A stretch of 64,000 nt of DNA from Methanosarcina barkeri 3 (GCF_000970305.1 NZ_CP009517.1:868001-932000); one strand, 5' to 3'. Shown: positions 55,621 through 64,000, counted from the stretch's first letter. The notes: generated from the letters alone by a model not told the origin. Program-made: numbers and translations.

Positions 55621-56496
55621 TCAGGCACAAGTATCCTCAGTTTCGGGTGGTAAAACCGTTTGTAACCTGACTGCTTCTTTCCAGCGTCTCCAGAGGATAA
55701 ATAATCCAACAACACCGATCACACCCCACGCAATTAACAAGCCTAATCCCTGGCCTAACAAGCCTAACTTCTGGCCTAAGATATAAGAGATTATCAGGGG
55801 CAATCCGTTCCACATTGCATGTAAAATGGAAACAAGCAGATAGGTACTGATAACCTGTAAGTTAATTCGAAAGTCACACTTTTTGCTTTCCCTGAAAAGC
55901 ACGCTGGCTAAAATGGCTGTCCAGGTCCCATGTCCAAGTGGAGAAAGCAAACCGCGGAGTAAGGTTACTTCCACTGTTACCGAAATGCTCCCATGACTCG
56001 CCAAGAGAGCCGTAAAGGCATAACCACTACTTTCCATGGCTGCAAACCCCATCCCTGACGCTGCGCCCAGAATCAGTCCATCCATTTCCGAGTCATGTCG
56101 TTTATGGCGTGCAATTACCAGTACTCCCAGGATTTTCGCAAATTCTTCGATGAGCCCTACTCTTAGAGTCGAGCCAAGACTTAATTCACTGGTAAAAAAT
56201 GGTGATAAAAGGGAAGCTGCAAGGATACCCAGTAGTCCACCATACAGGAAAGCCAGGGAGACAGTCGGCATTGTCAGACGACTAAGATGCCTGCGCTCGT
56301 ATATGAAAGCCACATAAGCTACAGGGACCATAAAACTGCCGACCATTACCAGGGTGGGAAACAGGTTTGAGTTCCTCGTCAGCAGCAAGGCCATAAGCAA
56401 GAGCACGTAGAAGACTGTTGCTGTGGTTAAAACCTTTAACCAGCCATTTCGTCGGACCACCGGCACAGGCGGCTGAACTTCCGTTGTGCTGTCCAT
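55621..56496 (-). CDS. PrsW-family intramembrane protease
   Basis: 291 residues with eight or so transmembrane helices. PrsW motifs: LIEEFAKILGVL (EExxK), EMDGLILGAASGMGFAAMES (D-x-x-x-x-GAASGxGFAxxE), LLSPLGHGTWTAI and SILHAMWNGLP (final His). This family contains the anti-sigma factor protease; the target in archaea is unknown. AGGAGAAG lies 6 nt from the ATG. Monocistronic. Confidence 0.88.
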   Translation of the reverse strand: MDSTTEVQPPVPVVRRNGWLKVLTTATVFYVLLLMALLLTRNSNLFPTLVMVGSFMVPVAYVAFIYERRHLSRLTMPTVSLAFLYGGLLGILAASLLSPFFTSELSLGSTLRVGLIEEFAKILGVLVIARHKRHDSEMDGLILGAASGMGFAAMESSGYAFTALLASHGSISVTVEVTLLRGLLSPLGHGTWTAILASVLFRESKKCDFRINLQVISTYLLVSILHAMWNGLPLIISYILGQKLGLLGQGLGLLIAWGVIGVVGLFILWRRWKEAVRLQTVLPPETEDTCA

Positions 56497-56894
56497 ATCT
56501 TCTCCTATCTAATTCGTTAATTTCATTCTGTCCAGACCCTGACCTGTCTTCAAGGTCTTTTTTGTCTACAACCTTGTAGCCTGTCCCCTAAAACGTCATT
56601 TTTCGACGCTATAAATACCACTATAGATGGAGTTTTGAACACTATACCTCTGAGATACTATCCGGCAAATTCATTAAAACCGGAAAAAGGAGGGACCTTG
56701 TGCAGTAAAGTACGGTTATTTCCCGAAAAATATTCGGCTTATAATGGTAGCAGTCGAGATCTTCTTTCTGTCAGGGTAATGCCTTAATTGTTGAACTTGT
56801 GGTTTTCAAAAGCTTACTAAAGAGGTAGCACCTGGAAAAGTGAGAAGATTTCTAATAATAGGGATTAGAAAACTTTACAGGCATCGTTTCAAGA
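56497..56894. other. intergenic, 400 bp
   Basis: Moderate GC near the PrsW start, then AT-rich. No gene or RNA seen. Confidence 0.45.
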
Positions 56895-57000
56895 CTCAGG
56901 TTTAATAGATCCAAATTTAATATTCTTCATGTTTAATAGTATTCAGGTTTAATAAATTCATGTTTAATAGATTCATGTTTTAATAGTATTCAGGTTTATT
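56895..57000. repeat. imperfect minisatellite of TTCAGGTTTAATAG units
   Basis: Variants of TTCAGGTTTAATA/ATTCATGTTTAATAG recur about seven times, more degenerate than the other arrays. Lies just 3' of the minus-strand gene at 57005. Confidence 0.75.
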
Positions 57001-57004
57001 GTAA

Positions 57005-57484
57005 TTAGTATTTTTTTCCTGGTAAACGTGATTTTAATTCTGTTAAAGTTTCTATTCCGCGTCTACGTAATTCTCTGAGATTTCCCTGATATACGAAAGC
57101 TGCCGGAACTAACAGTAAAGGAATAGTTGCTGCAGCTTTAGCTCCCTCTGAAATAGGCAGAGCAGCTAAGAAGCTTGCTCCGGTACTACCATAAATAGGA
57201 ACTATAGGAAACAGCATAGCTAAACCGAATGCTCTTTTGAAATGTATGCCTAATTTCGCAGCCAGAAAACCATTAGAACCTATGACCACACCTATGCCGA
57301 CACTTGGTCCTATAGTCCGAAACGGATTATACGATGGCCCGATATATAGTCCAAAATCAACACCAAAAAAGGAAACAAGTCCATTGAATTGATTCCTTTC
57401 CTGGTTGGAGTTTCCTCCAACTCCTGATACAACTATGCCTATGTCCAGTTGTAGAGGTCCCCTTTCTGCTCCCCTTCCATCCAT
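57005..57484 (-). CDS. membrane protein of unknown function
   Basis: 159 residues. Gly-rich first half with strands and turns: QLDIGIVVSGVGGNSNQ, FGLYIGPSYNPF, GPSVGIGVVIGSNGF; then hydrophobic AFGLAMLFPIVPIYGSTGAS, IPLLLVPAAFVYQG; basic C-terminus (LRELRRRG, KKY). No known family. AAGGAAG is 13 nt before ATG 57484, with two ATA codons between, so the start is uncertain. It is 81 bp downstream of the AnfO-like gene on the same strand and may share its transcript. Confidence 0.6.
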   Translation of the reverse strand: MDGRGAERGPLQLDIGIVVSGVGGNSNQERNQFNGLVSFFGVDFGLYIGPSYNPFRTIGPSVGIGVVIGSNGFLAAKLGIHFKRAFGLAMLFPIVPIYGSTGASFLAALPISEGAKAAATIPLLLVPAAFVYQGNLRELRRRGIETLTELKSRLPGKKY

Positions 57485-57565
57485 TATTATATTATTACTT
57501 CCTTAAAGATAATAAGATTTACCTATCTTCTGATTTTTTCAAAAAAGTATAACCCTTTATTTTGA

Positions 57566-58195
57566 TTATTGAGCTTGCATACGCACTACTCTAACAGTCT
57601 TTTTATTCGGCAAGTCGTTCACAATTTCATATTCAAATCCCATGGAACCTAAATCCGTGACAAACCATTTCGGAAGATGACTGCAAATGACATCCAGCCT
57701 ATTAAATTCTCCATTTTTCAGATACGGAATCAAAATTTTCTTAGAAGTCATGTTCGGATTTTTAAACATGATGTCTTCTATATTAATCGAAAAATCACCT
57801 TTACTCACACCGGGTTCCAGAAACTGCGTAATGTCAAATTTTGGTGGTTCTTTCTGACGTTCCTCAATTGCCTCAAGCATTTCTTTTCTGATCGAGTCAA
57901 GAACATTCAAAACATTATCTTCTACAAGGAATATGTCAAAACCTGCTGCTTGAAAAGTCCCGGACGCTATTCCTGGGATTTCACTTGCAGCAATTACTTT
58001 TACATCACCGAGCTGCTTTATTGTATCCGCTACAGCCGTGCGTACTGCAGCCATAACTTTGGCATTGCAAACTTTGTTTTCAAAGCGGTTAAGGACTTTC
58101 CATTCCCCGCCCTGTTTCTCATATATTGCAATGAATCCCGGTTCGAATATTGAACTTACTTTCTGGTTTTCGTTTTCCACAACTGCGATTTTCAA
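57566..58195 (-). CDS. AnfO-like Fe-nitrogenase accessory protein
   Basis: 209 residues. Opens KIAVVENENQKVSSIFEPGF and has GEWKVLNRFENKV, AASEIPGIASGTFQAAGF, and FDITQFLEPGVSKGDFSIN; this resembles AnfO, encoded next to Fe-only nitrogenase genes, whose exact role is unsettled. Here no nif/anf genes are near, so the job may differ or the copy is orphaned. Start TTG 58195 is supported by SD GGAGGAG. Confidence 0.72.
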   Translation of the reverse strand: MKIAVVENENQKVSSIFEPGFIAIYEKQGGEWKVLNRFENKVCNAKVMAAVRTAVADTIKQLGDVKVIAASEIPGIASGTFQAAGFDIFLVEDNVLNVLDSIRKEMLEAIEERQKEPPKFDITQFLEPGVSKGDFSINIEDIMFKNPNMTSKKILIPYLKNGEFNRLDVICSHLPKWFVTDLGSMGFEYEIVNDLPNKKTVRVVRMQAQ

Positions 58196-59408
58196 GGTGT
58201 CTCCTCCTATCGTAGTGAAAGTTATGATTTTCAGGATGCAATTAAAATAATTGCTACTATTGGATTATTACTCGATTTGCATATAAGCTCTGCTGGGTTC
58301 ATTCAGCGGTCTGCGATATATCGTCTGCGGGCGCGTTTATCAAAAAAGAGAGCCAATTCCAAGCAGTAAAACTCCCTGTTTGCACACAAACCTATGTTTT
58401 TTATGGGCTTATTGCAAGGATGAGACTGACCGAAATCTAAATGCACAAAATATAAGCCTTTGTCTGCAATAATTTCAAAAATAAACAATTATACAATTGT
58501 TGATACTATTTTGATCTTGTGAGCTGCAGACATTGGCTGGTCTGCAGCCCGTAATGAGGTCTGTTGGGGTATCGCTTGATCGATTTTACCTTCCGAGATG
58601 AAACTTTTTACTGAAGATGAGAGTTGTGTAGATCTGATTATATAGTTTGGATTCGACCACGTGATACCTTCAAAATATAAATAAACAAAGGTTCTTATAT
58701 ATCTTTTGGATATATTCTATATACTTTGATTTTCGTTATTTAGTTTCGGTTAGTGAAGATAAAAGACAAAGGAGAGTAATTAAATATTGTGAAGAAAATA
58801 GCAAAAAGGCATTGTTCAAGTTTCACTTTGCTGGACTATTTACAGAAAAAACATGGAAATGGTACCAATAAAAACACGGAATGATATTAATATATGCAAT
58901 TAAATGCATTATGATCCTAAAATGATTTCGCAGTTTCAGATAAACTGAAGTTATAAAAACTCCCCACTCCTTTTATGTTTGATATGTTTTACTTTTTAAT
59001 TTAAGGTGCTCATCACTTTAAATGATTTAAACCAGAAATGAAAAAACAGAAAAACATTCCGTGATGTGAAAAAGTATGGAAGAATCAGTAAAATAAATTG
59101 AAGCGAAATAAGTTGAGACTGTAGCCATTATTAACGTTTTGGTCTGTTGGCGCAGTACATCTGGACAAGCTCTCTGATGCAAGCTTCTCATTACCTCCAG
59201 TGAGGTTTTTAATGACACTGTGACAGATGTTGCAAACATATGGAGTTCATTTATAGAGATAATTGAACCTTCGTCGTTTCAGTATTAACTAATGGATACT
59301 TTTTTATTGTCAAGCTAAGGACTTAACTTTCAAGAAAAATCAAAAATTATTCAGGCTTTGGCAATTCTGAATTCACTCACCTTTGAGCTCATTCAGCTTT
59401 GCGTTCAT
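58196..59408. other. 1.2-kb intergenic stretch
   Basis: Minus frames at 58303-58488 and 59027-59239 have no SD and no recognisable product; the latter may be a transposase fragment but I could not confirm it. TATA-like stretches near 58690-58725. No RNA seen. Confidence 0.45.
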
Positions 59409-59831
59409 TCACCTACTTTTTAGTTCTTCCACTACACAGAACCTGGTCTTCTCACCGGATTCAGGAGCTTTTCCACAGTTGTTCAGGAGAAACTCAGAGT
59501 TTTCTTCTGGCAAGTCCGATTTTTCGGCATTCAGGCAGAAGTATTCTCCTTCAAGCCGGAGTTTCCTGAAAAGTTCACAGGTTTCACAGAGACATCCCTG
59601 TTTTTTTCCCTGTTCCGGGCACTTGCCCCTGGAGCAAAACATCCCTGCACCGCCTGAATAGGAAGGACAGTTTTTACAGGTGCAGGCTTTAAGGTTATGG
59701 TATGAGCCACAGATCCCGAAGTATCTCCCATACTCTTCTCTGGTCTGCTGTACAATGTCAGATATTTTATCCCCGGATTTTTCCTTTGCCCAGGTATCTT
59801 TTTTATTTCCTGCTGTGAGTCTGGAACTCAG
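59409..59831 (-). CDS. Cys-rich DUF2769-like protein with probable CTG start
   Basis: About 140 residues. Core: KACTCKNCPSYSGGAGMFCS, GKCPEQGKKQGCLCETCELF and GEYFCLNAEK; the C-x-C-x-x-C pairs match DUF2769, a methanogen/methanotroph family likely to bind iron-sulphur or zinc. Frame can be opened at TTG 59876, which has no SD. AGGAGG (59838-59843) is exactly 6 nt before CTG (59829-59831), leading to MSSRLTAGNKK. I prefer that. Divergent from the PAS gene across a tandem array. Confidence 0.7.
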   Translation of the reverse strand: MSSRLTAGNKKDTWAKEKSGDKISDIVQQTREEYGRYFGICGSYHNLKACTCKNCPSYSGGAGMFCSRGKCPEQGKKQGCLCETCELFRKLRLEGEYFCLNAEKSDLPEENSEFLLNNCGKAPESGEKTRFCVVEELKSR

Positions 59832-59900
59832 AATATTCCTCCTGTGTGCGGAAAGACATGATTTATAAGATGTCAAAATATATTATATATTGCTTAAGGA

Positions 59901-60139
59901 TTTGAGAGGTATATATTACCTGAGAGAGGTGTGTATTACCTGAGAGAGGTGTGTATTACCTGAGAGAGGTGTGTATTACCTGAGAGAGGTGTGTATTACC
60001 TGAGAGAGGTGTGTATTACCTGAGAGAGGTGTGTATTACCTGAGAGAGGTGTGTATTACCTGAGAGAGGTGTGTATTACCTGGAGAAGTGTATATTACCT
60101 GAGAGAAGTGTGTATTACCTGAGAGAGGTGTATATTATC
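59901..60139. repeat. minisatellite, 20-bp unit, 12 copies
   Basis: TGAGAGAGGTGTGTATTACC is perfect in eight consecutive units (59921-60080); the first, and the last three, are variants. It fills the divergent spacer between the DUF2769-like gene and the double-PAS gene and ends about 54 bp before the PAS ATG. The unit is about two helical turns, so repeated copies lie on the same face of the DNA. Confidence 0.97.
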
Positions 60140-60192
60140 TAAGGCGGTTAAAGGATTTAAGATCTGGAAGGGTTATTGGAGAGGTAGTAGCT

Positions 60193-61080
60193 ATGGGATT
60201 CAATCAACTGGCTGAAAGCGACGAACTGATTCTTGGTGAAGCACTGGAAAGACAGAAAATTCTGGAAACCGTAATTAATAACAGTCCTGTTATGGCTTTT
60301 CTCTGGACTCCTGACAAGAAGTGGCCTGCCAAATACGTCTCGGAAAACGTAACCCAGCTTGATTACAATGCTGAGGATTTTCTTATAGGAAGGATAATGT
60401 ATGCAGACATAGTCCACTCCGAGGATATAGATAGAGTTAGAAAGGAACTTACTCGATGCTGCGAGGCTGGAAATGACAGTTTTGTACAGCGGTACAGGGT
60501 TCTTACAGGGAAAGGGGAAGTCCGCTGGGTAGAAGAAAAGACCTATATCCAGCGTGATGAGGCTGGAAATGTGGCGAATTTCCAGGGCATAGTAAGAGAT
60601 GTTACACAGGAAATTAAAAACGAAAAGGTTCTGAAGGATGCTCTTCAAAGCCAGAAAGCCCTTATGGAAAAACAAAAAGCTCTTCTTGAGCGGCAGAAAG
60701 CCCTCGAAACCGTAATTAACAACAGTTCAATGGTAGTATTTCTCTGGAAAGCTGAAAAATACTGGCCTACACTATATGTATCTGAAAATGTCAGGCAGTT
60801 CGGGTACACTCCCGAAGACTTCATCTCCGGAAGAATCCTTTACGGAAAGATAATTCATCCCGAAGACCTACTTCTTGTGGAACTCGAACTTGAGGAAAAC
60901 TGTGAGGAAGGAGGAAAGGAGTTCAACCGCCAGTATCGAATTCTTACTCAGACTGCTGATGTCCGCTGGATTGACGAAAAGACTTTTATCCAGCGCAATG
61001 AGGAAGGAGAAGTTACTCATTTCCAGGGCATTATAGAAGATGTAACCCGGAATGTAAAAAGAGCCTTACCTATAGATTGA
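60193..61080 (+). CDS. double PAS/PAC sensor protein without kinase
   Basis: 295 residues. Two PAS_3-like domains (about 20-145 and 165-290), each with ETVINNSxxVxFLWxxxKxWP, YVSENVxQxxYxxEDF, and (S/P)EDxxxVxxEL plus the PAC part FQGI(V/I)xDVT. They are separated by a helical linker with KALMEKQKALLERQKALE. No kinase, HTH or effector domain, and the short C-terminus (NVKRALPID) ends the gene. It may be a partner sensor for a kinase elsewhere. A GAGAGGTAG SD precedes the ATG. Confidence 0.88.
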   Translation: MGFNQLAESDELILGEALERQKILETVINNSPVMAFLWTPDKKWPAKYVSENVTQLDYNAEDFLIGRIMYADIVHSEDIDRVRKELTRCCEAGNDSFVQRYRVLTGKGEVRWVEEKTYIQRDEAGNVANFQGIVRDVTQEIKNEKVLKDALQSQKALMEKQKALLERQKALETVINNSSMVVFLWKAEKYWPTLYVSENVRQFGYTPEDFISGRILYGKIIHPEDLLLVELELEENCEEGGKEFNRQYRILTQTADVRWIDEKTFIQRNEEGEVTHFQGIIEDVTRNVKRALPID

Positions 61081-61163
61081 AATCAGAGGGTGAAGGAAAT
61101 CTTCAGGCTTTTAGGAGCCAGAATTTAAATGATTTTAATTGTTTCAGGATTTCCATATAGATT

Positions 61164-61312
61164 AAGTTTAGTAGGCAAGTTTAGCAGGTAAGTTTAGTAG
61201 GCAAGTTTAGTAGGCAAGTTTAGTAGGTAGTTTAGCAGGTAGTTTAGTAGGTAGTTTAGCAGGTAAGTTTAGCAGGTAAGTTTAGTAGGCAAGTTTAGCT
61301 GGTAAGCTTAAC
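61164..61312. repeat. minisatellite, 12-13-bp unit, about 12 copies
   Basis: Units such as AAGTTTAGTAGGC and AGTTTAGCAGGTA run from 61164 to 61312. Length varies by one base in the middle of the array. Located just after the PAS gene. Confidence 0.93.
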
Positions 61313-62137
61313 AGGGGCAGTATCAAGGAAGATACAAAATAATATTATTTAACAGTAGTGTAAATTTAACTCTAAATAATCACTACCTTGTGGCATTATA
61401 AATGAATCAGATACTCATTTTAATGTTCTTACTTTCTTAACAAATAACTATTTATGTTTGAGAGTATTAAGAAGTGTTTGCAGGTTTTAACAGAATTTCA
61501 GGATCTGCAGCCTCTCCAATATGCCTGGACGTGAGGACTGAAAACAAATATGTTGAGTAACACGAAAAGGTATGGAAAAAGATTGAAAAAAGTATAAAGA
61601 ACAAATTGTTCCCCAAAAAACTAAAGAGGGTTACATCTCGAAAACGGTTTGGCTATAAGGGGTTTGAAAAGTAAGCTAACCGTTTTCGGGGAAAAATACC
61701 AAAGAGCTAATATTTTCATTATCTACTGTAAATTAAGGTCTCCATAAATATGCTTATTTTTTATTTTTGTGTATACGGGACTAGATGAGTGAGACACTGG
61801 TTCACCCATTTCAAGCCACTCAGTTTAAAACTTACTTTTCCTGAGGAACAAGATTTAAAGAACTGTTTTTCGCAATAGAAAAAAATTGTTTCTCGCAATA
61901 GGAAAGTAACTGCTTTTCACAATCGAAATTTCACAATTGAAATCCAGGTTGGTATTTGGAGTGGGACGAAGACTATGCTTTAATCAATTGACAAATTTCA
62001 ATATTTAATGAAATATATGGGATTTAATTATCATTTCATTGCAAAAATATTCAAAAAATAAGTATTTATTGACATATGCAGAGATTATGTGGGGTTAGTA
62101 GAGCTTATTATTCTCATTTTTACAGGGGGTATAAGGT
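61313..62137. other. intergenic, 825 bp, promoter region of tubulin-like operon
   Basis: Contains the palindrome at 61639-61688, short TTTTTCGCAATAG/TTTCTCGCAATAG repeats near 61867-61905, and T-rich promoter-like DNA. TTTACAGGGGGT lies 8 nt before the ATG at 62138. No gene or RNA. Confidence 0.5.
61639..61688. promoter_or_regulatory. CGAAAACGGTT palindrome with 28-nt gap
   Basis: CGAAAACGGTT (61639-61649) is exactly mirrored by AACCGTTTTCG (61678-61688); GCT/AGC pairs extend the inner arms. Could be an operator, a stem-loop terminator of the PAS transcript or a small element end. Only 450 bp before the tubulin-like operon. Confidence 0.5.
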
Positions 62138-63022
62138 ATGAGAAAAGGCCACGAGGCCTGCGCGTTTACGCTATGTTTACTATGTTTCTTTTTCTCAGTA
62201 CTTGCAGGATCTGCATCAGCAGTTGAAGTTCACGTAGAAGGAGACCATCCGGCTGAAGTTAAAGAAAAGCAGGTGATAAGCTGCGTTTTGACTATAAGCG
62301 GCATTCCCAGTGCTGCGGATTATCTGTACTTCGATACGGATCTGGAGAAATATGACGACAAGCCAATCTACAATTTTACGGAACTGAACCTTCAAAGCAA
62401 TGAGAGTCATTTTGAGCTTCCAGTCAAAGACAATATGAAAAAAATTGTTGTCCAGCTAAACGGCCAGGTACCAGGTATAACTGAGGTCCAGCAGTATGAG
62501 AAACTTACCCTGGTGAAATATGATTCTAAGCGGACAGGGTATGCCTATTACAGGATCAAGCCTACCGATGAAAAAGGAAATACCATTCAGGGAAGCGATA
62601 CGAGCACATTCACGATCGAAATTACTGATATCAATTCTTTTGAAAAGAAAGCAGCACAAATTGAAGACCCTTTTTTAAGCGTGTACCTTCAGGACATGTT
62701 TGACCGCGGGCTTGTTACCGAGGCAAACAAACTTGCAGATTATTTGATTGAAAAGAAAACCGAGAGTCTTGCTTCCGAAGAAGAAGGTCAACAGTTTAAG
62801 GATAAACTGAGTGGATTTTCCGATCCGGTTCTGGGTATGAAGCTGCAGACCTTCTTTGACCTTGGGCTACACAACGAATCAAACGAACTTGCAGACTATC
62901 TGCTCCAGAAAAAAGCCGAAGAGTCAAGCCTCAAATGGAAATATGCTCTTGGGTTCCTGATAGCTGCACTGATTGGCTTTGTAATCGGAGTAAAACTTAA
63001 AAATTCGGAGGAAGAAGAATGA
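62138..63022 (+). CDS. signal-peptide membrane protein, partner of tubulin-like GTPase
   Basis: 294 residues. Signal peptide about 1-28 (FTLCLLCFFFSVLAGSASAV). External beta domain about 30-178 (VEVHVEGDHPAEVKEKQVIS ... IQGSDTSTFTIEITD). Then two 42-residue repeats: EDPFLSVYLQDMFDRGLVTEANKLADYL and SDPVLGMKLQTFFDLGLHNESNELADYL. One C-terminal transmembrane helix (YALGFLIAALIGFVIGVKL) and a short acidic cytosolic tail (KNSEEEE). Its stop codon TGA overlaps the ATG of the next gene (ATGA), so the two are translated together. Family unknown to me. SD AGGGGG. Confidence 0.82.
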   Translation: MRKGHEACAFTLCLLCFFFSVLAGSASAVEVHVEGDHPAEVKEKQVISCVLTISGIPSAADYLYFDTDLEKYDDKPIYNFTELNLQSNESHFELPVKDNMKKIVVQLNGQVPGITEVQQYEKLTLVKYDSKRTGYAYYRIKPTDEKGNTIQGSDTSTFTIEITDINSFEKKAAQIEDPFLSVYLQDMFDRGLVTEANKLADYLIEKKTESLASEEEGQQFKDKLSGFSDPVLGMKLQTFFDLGLHNESNELADYLLQKKAEESSLKWKYALGFLIAALIGFVIGVKLKNSEEEE

Positions 63023-64000
63023 ACAGGGGGGGAAATGTTTCACTGCAGCTTCCTATGGACCTGACGATTGTAGGGCTTGGAGGCTGTGGAAAACGTCTGT
63101 GTGAAGAGATCTGCAGACATGACTGGATACTCGGAAACTACCTTGTACCAGGAAAAAGACTCAGAATTTATACAATGGATACGGATGCAAACGAAAGAGC
63201 TGATGATGAATGGTACAGAAGACAGATTAAGTCCAGAATTCAGGAAATGGGAGCAGGAGGAAATATCGAATATAAATACTACTACCTGCCTTCCCTGGCA
63301 AACATAACCCAGGTTTCGGATCTGGCAAGCCAGGAAATTGCAGAAAAGATAAAAGATCGTAAGTCTGAACCCCTTGTCAAAACCTGGTGGATGAATGATG
63401 CAGGGGATTTTGGGCTCAGTTTTGAGGAACTGAGAGCTATTGACCCTTTTTTAATCGATGACTTTGGCGGAGGCGTACATCGAAGAAGAGCCATTTCAAA
63501 GGCTATTTTCTACAAGGTTCTGAGCCAGGGGCAGGCAAGCGGCTTTCCCACATTTCCCAGTACAGGAACCACAGCTATTATTGTTGGGCTTGGAGGAGGC
63601 ACGGGATCAGGGATGTTTATTGACCTTGCCAGGTATATAAGGGCGCTTAAAGGAGAGAGCAGCCAGATCTGGCTCTTTGCGGTAATCCCTACCACAAAAG
63701 AAGGGGAAAAAGAACAGCTAAATGCTGCAATAGCCCTCACCGAACTTGAATACCTGAACATGAATGAGAGGCTTTTCAACCACGTAATCCTGACCTCGCT
63801 TGGGCCTACAGGATATAAAAAAGGAGAAGAAGCGAAAGTGGAAGTGCATGAATTCGATTCCATGTTCCCTCATATTCTGACGAACTTCTTCCACATCAAA
63901 AAAGGAGATATCAACCTGAGCGACTCAAAACGCCTCTACTCCTCGTTTGTTTTTGCAGATGCACACGTCATCGAATATCCTGTTGACGAACTGAAGGCCC
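63019..64000 (+). CDS. tubulin/FtsZ-like GTPase, 3' end beyond window
   Basis: 327 codons are visible, with no stop; the gene runs off the right edge. LTIVGLGGCGKRLCEE near residues 15-30 is the first nucleotide loop, and TAIIVGLGGGTGSGMFIDLA (190-198 GLGGGTGSG) is the tubulin/FtsZ signature T4 loop. WLFAVIPTTKEGEKEQLNAA follows as the FtsZ-like strand and helix (VxxxPxxxEG). The 170-residue spacing between loops exceeds the roughly 90 of FtsZ, so it is a divergent member of the tubulin-like superfamily (PF13809-like). It should bind GTP and may polymerise. Overlap of 4 nt with the membrane protein suggests a shared complex. Confidence 0.85.
   Translation, partial: MNRGGNVSLQLPMDLTIVGLGGCGKRLCEEICRHDWILGNYLVPGKRLRIYTMDTDANERADDEWYRRQIKSRIQEMGAGGNIEYKYYYLPSLANITQVSDLASQEIAEKIKDRKSEPLVKTWWMNDAGDFGLSFEELRAIDPFLIDDFGGGVHRRRAISKAIFYKVLSQGQASGFPTFPSTGTTAIIVGLGGGTGSGMFIDLARYIRALKGESSQIWLFAVIPTTKEGEKEQLNAAIALTELEYLNMNERLFNHVILTSLGPTGYKKGEEAKVEVHEFDSMFPHILTNFFHIKKGDINLSDSKRLYSSFVFADAHVIEYPVDELKA

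Noticed and set aside
58303-58488. 61-codon minus-strand ORF upstream of the AnfO-like gene
   Set aside because: No SD and no recognisable product; the stretch is treated as intergenic.
59901-60139. CRISPR-like array
   Set aside because: The 20-bp units are directly adjacent with no unique spacers. The same applies to the arrays at 30019, 37491, 47281 and 61164.

Overview
The window looks like a chromosomal segment of a mesophilic methanogenic archaeon of the genus Methanosarcina. This rests on a methanogenesis marker 8 gene, DUF2551 and DUF2795 genes, many secreted beta-propeller/PKD surface proteins (two ending in an archaeal PGF-CTERM sorting tail), an AnfO-like gene, MEDS and PAS sensory genes, long AT-rich intergenic DNA and G-rich archaeal Shine-Dalgarno (SD) sites. 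No rRNA, CRISPR array or intact transposase is visible. There are two tRNA genes, Gln(CUG) and Leu(UAA).

Layout. 1-5 kb: end of an isoprenylcysteine methyltransferase-like gene, a CPBP protease, PepD-type dipeptidase and a universal stress protein. 5-19 kb: mostly secreted proteins (barrel-like protein, PGF-CTERM proteins, beta-propellers), with a pentapeptide-repeat protein, small Cys-rich proteins, an FMN-binding protein, a SplB-like radical SAM enzyme and a CruF-like membrane protein. 17-24 kb: a decayed zone with short inverted-repeat elements and two related protein remnants, followed by mmp8, a tiny Lys-rich protein and polyphosphate:AMP phosphotransferase. 25-32 kb: AT-rich DNA, two small winged-helix-like genes, tRNA-Gln and a zincin. 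32-37.5 kb: a glycan cluster of GT4 glycosyltransferase, GH130 phosphorylase and a GT4-cupin fusion. 38-47 kb: MBL hydrolase, tRNA-Leu, a giant propeller/PKD protein, a gene broken by a MITE-like element and a P-type cation ATPase. 47-55 kb: ferredoxin, a frameshifted response regulator, a MEDS-domain pseudogene, a beta-helix/PKD protein, MscS and a DUF2795 cluster. 55-61 kb: PrsW protease, AnfO-like protein, DUF2769-like protein and a double-PAS protein. 62-64 kb: a signal-peptide membrane protein overlapping by 4 nt a divergent tubulin/FtsZ-like GTPase that runs off the window.

Three themes stand out. First, six reading frames have an SD but, at the expected start, a codon one base from ATG (ATA, ATT, CTG or ACG). 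Second, intergenic DNA carries about nine unrelated minisatellites with 13-25 bp units. Third, there are many fresh pseudogenes and non-autonomous inverted-repeat elements. The strongest candidate for an undescribed system is the membrane protein plus tubulin-like GTPase pair at the right edge. The glycan cluster is the clearest multi-gene pathway. All functional names come from motif recognition by eye; no database search was run.
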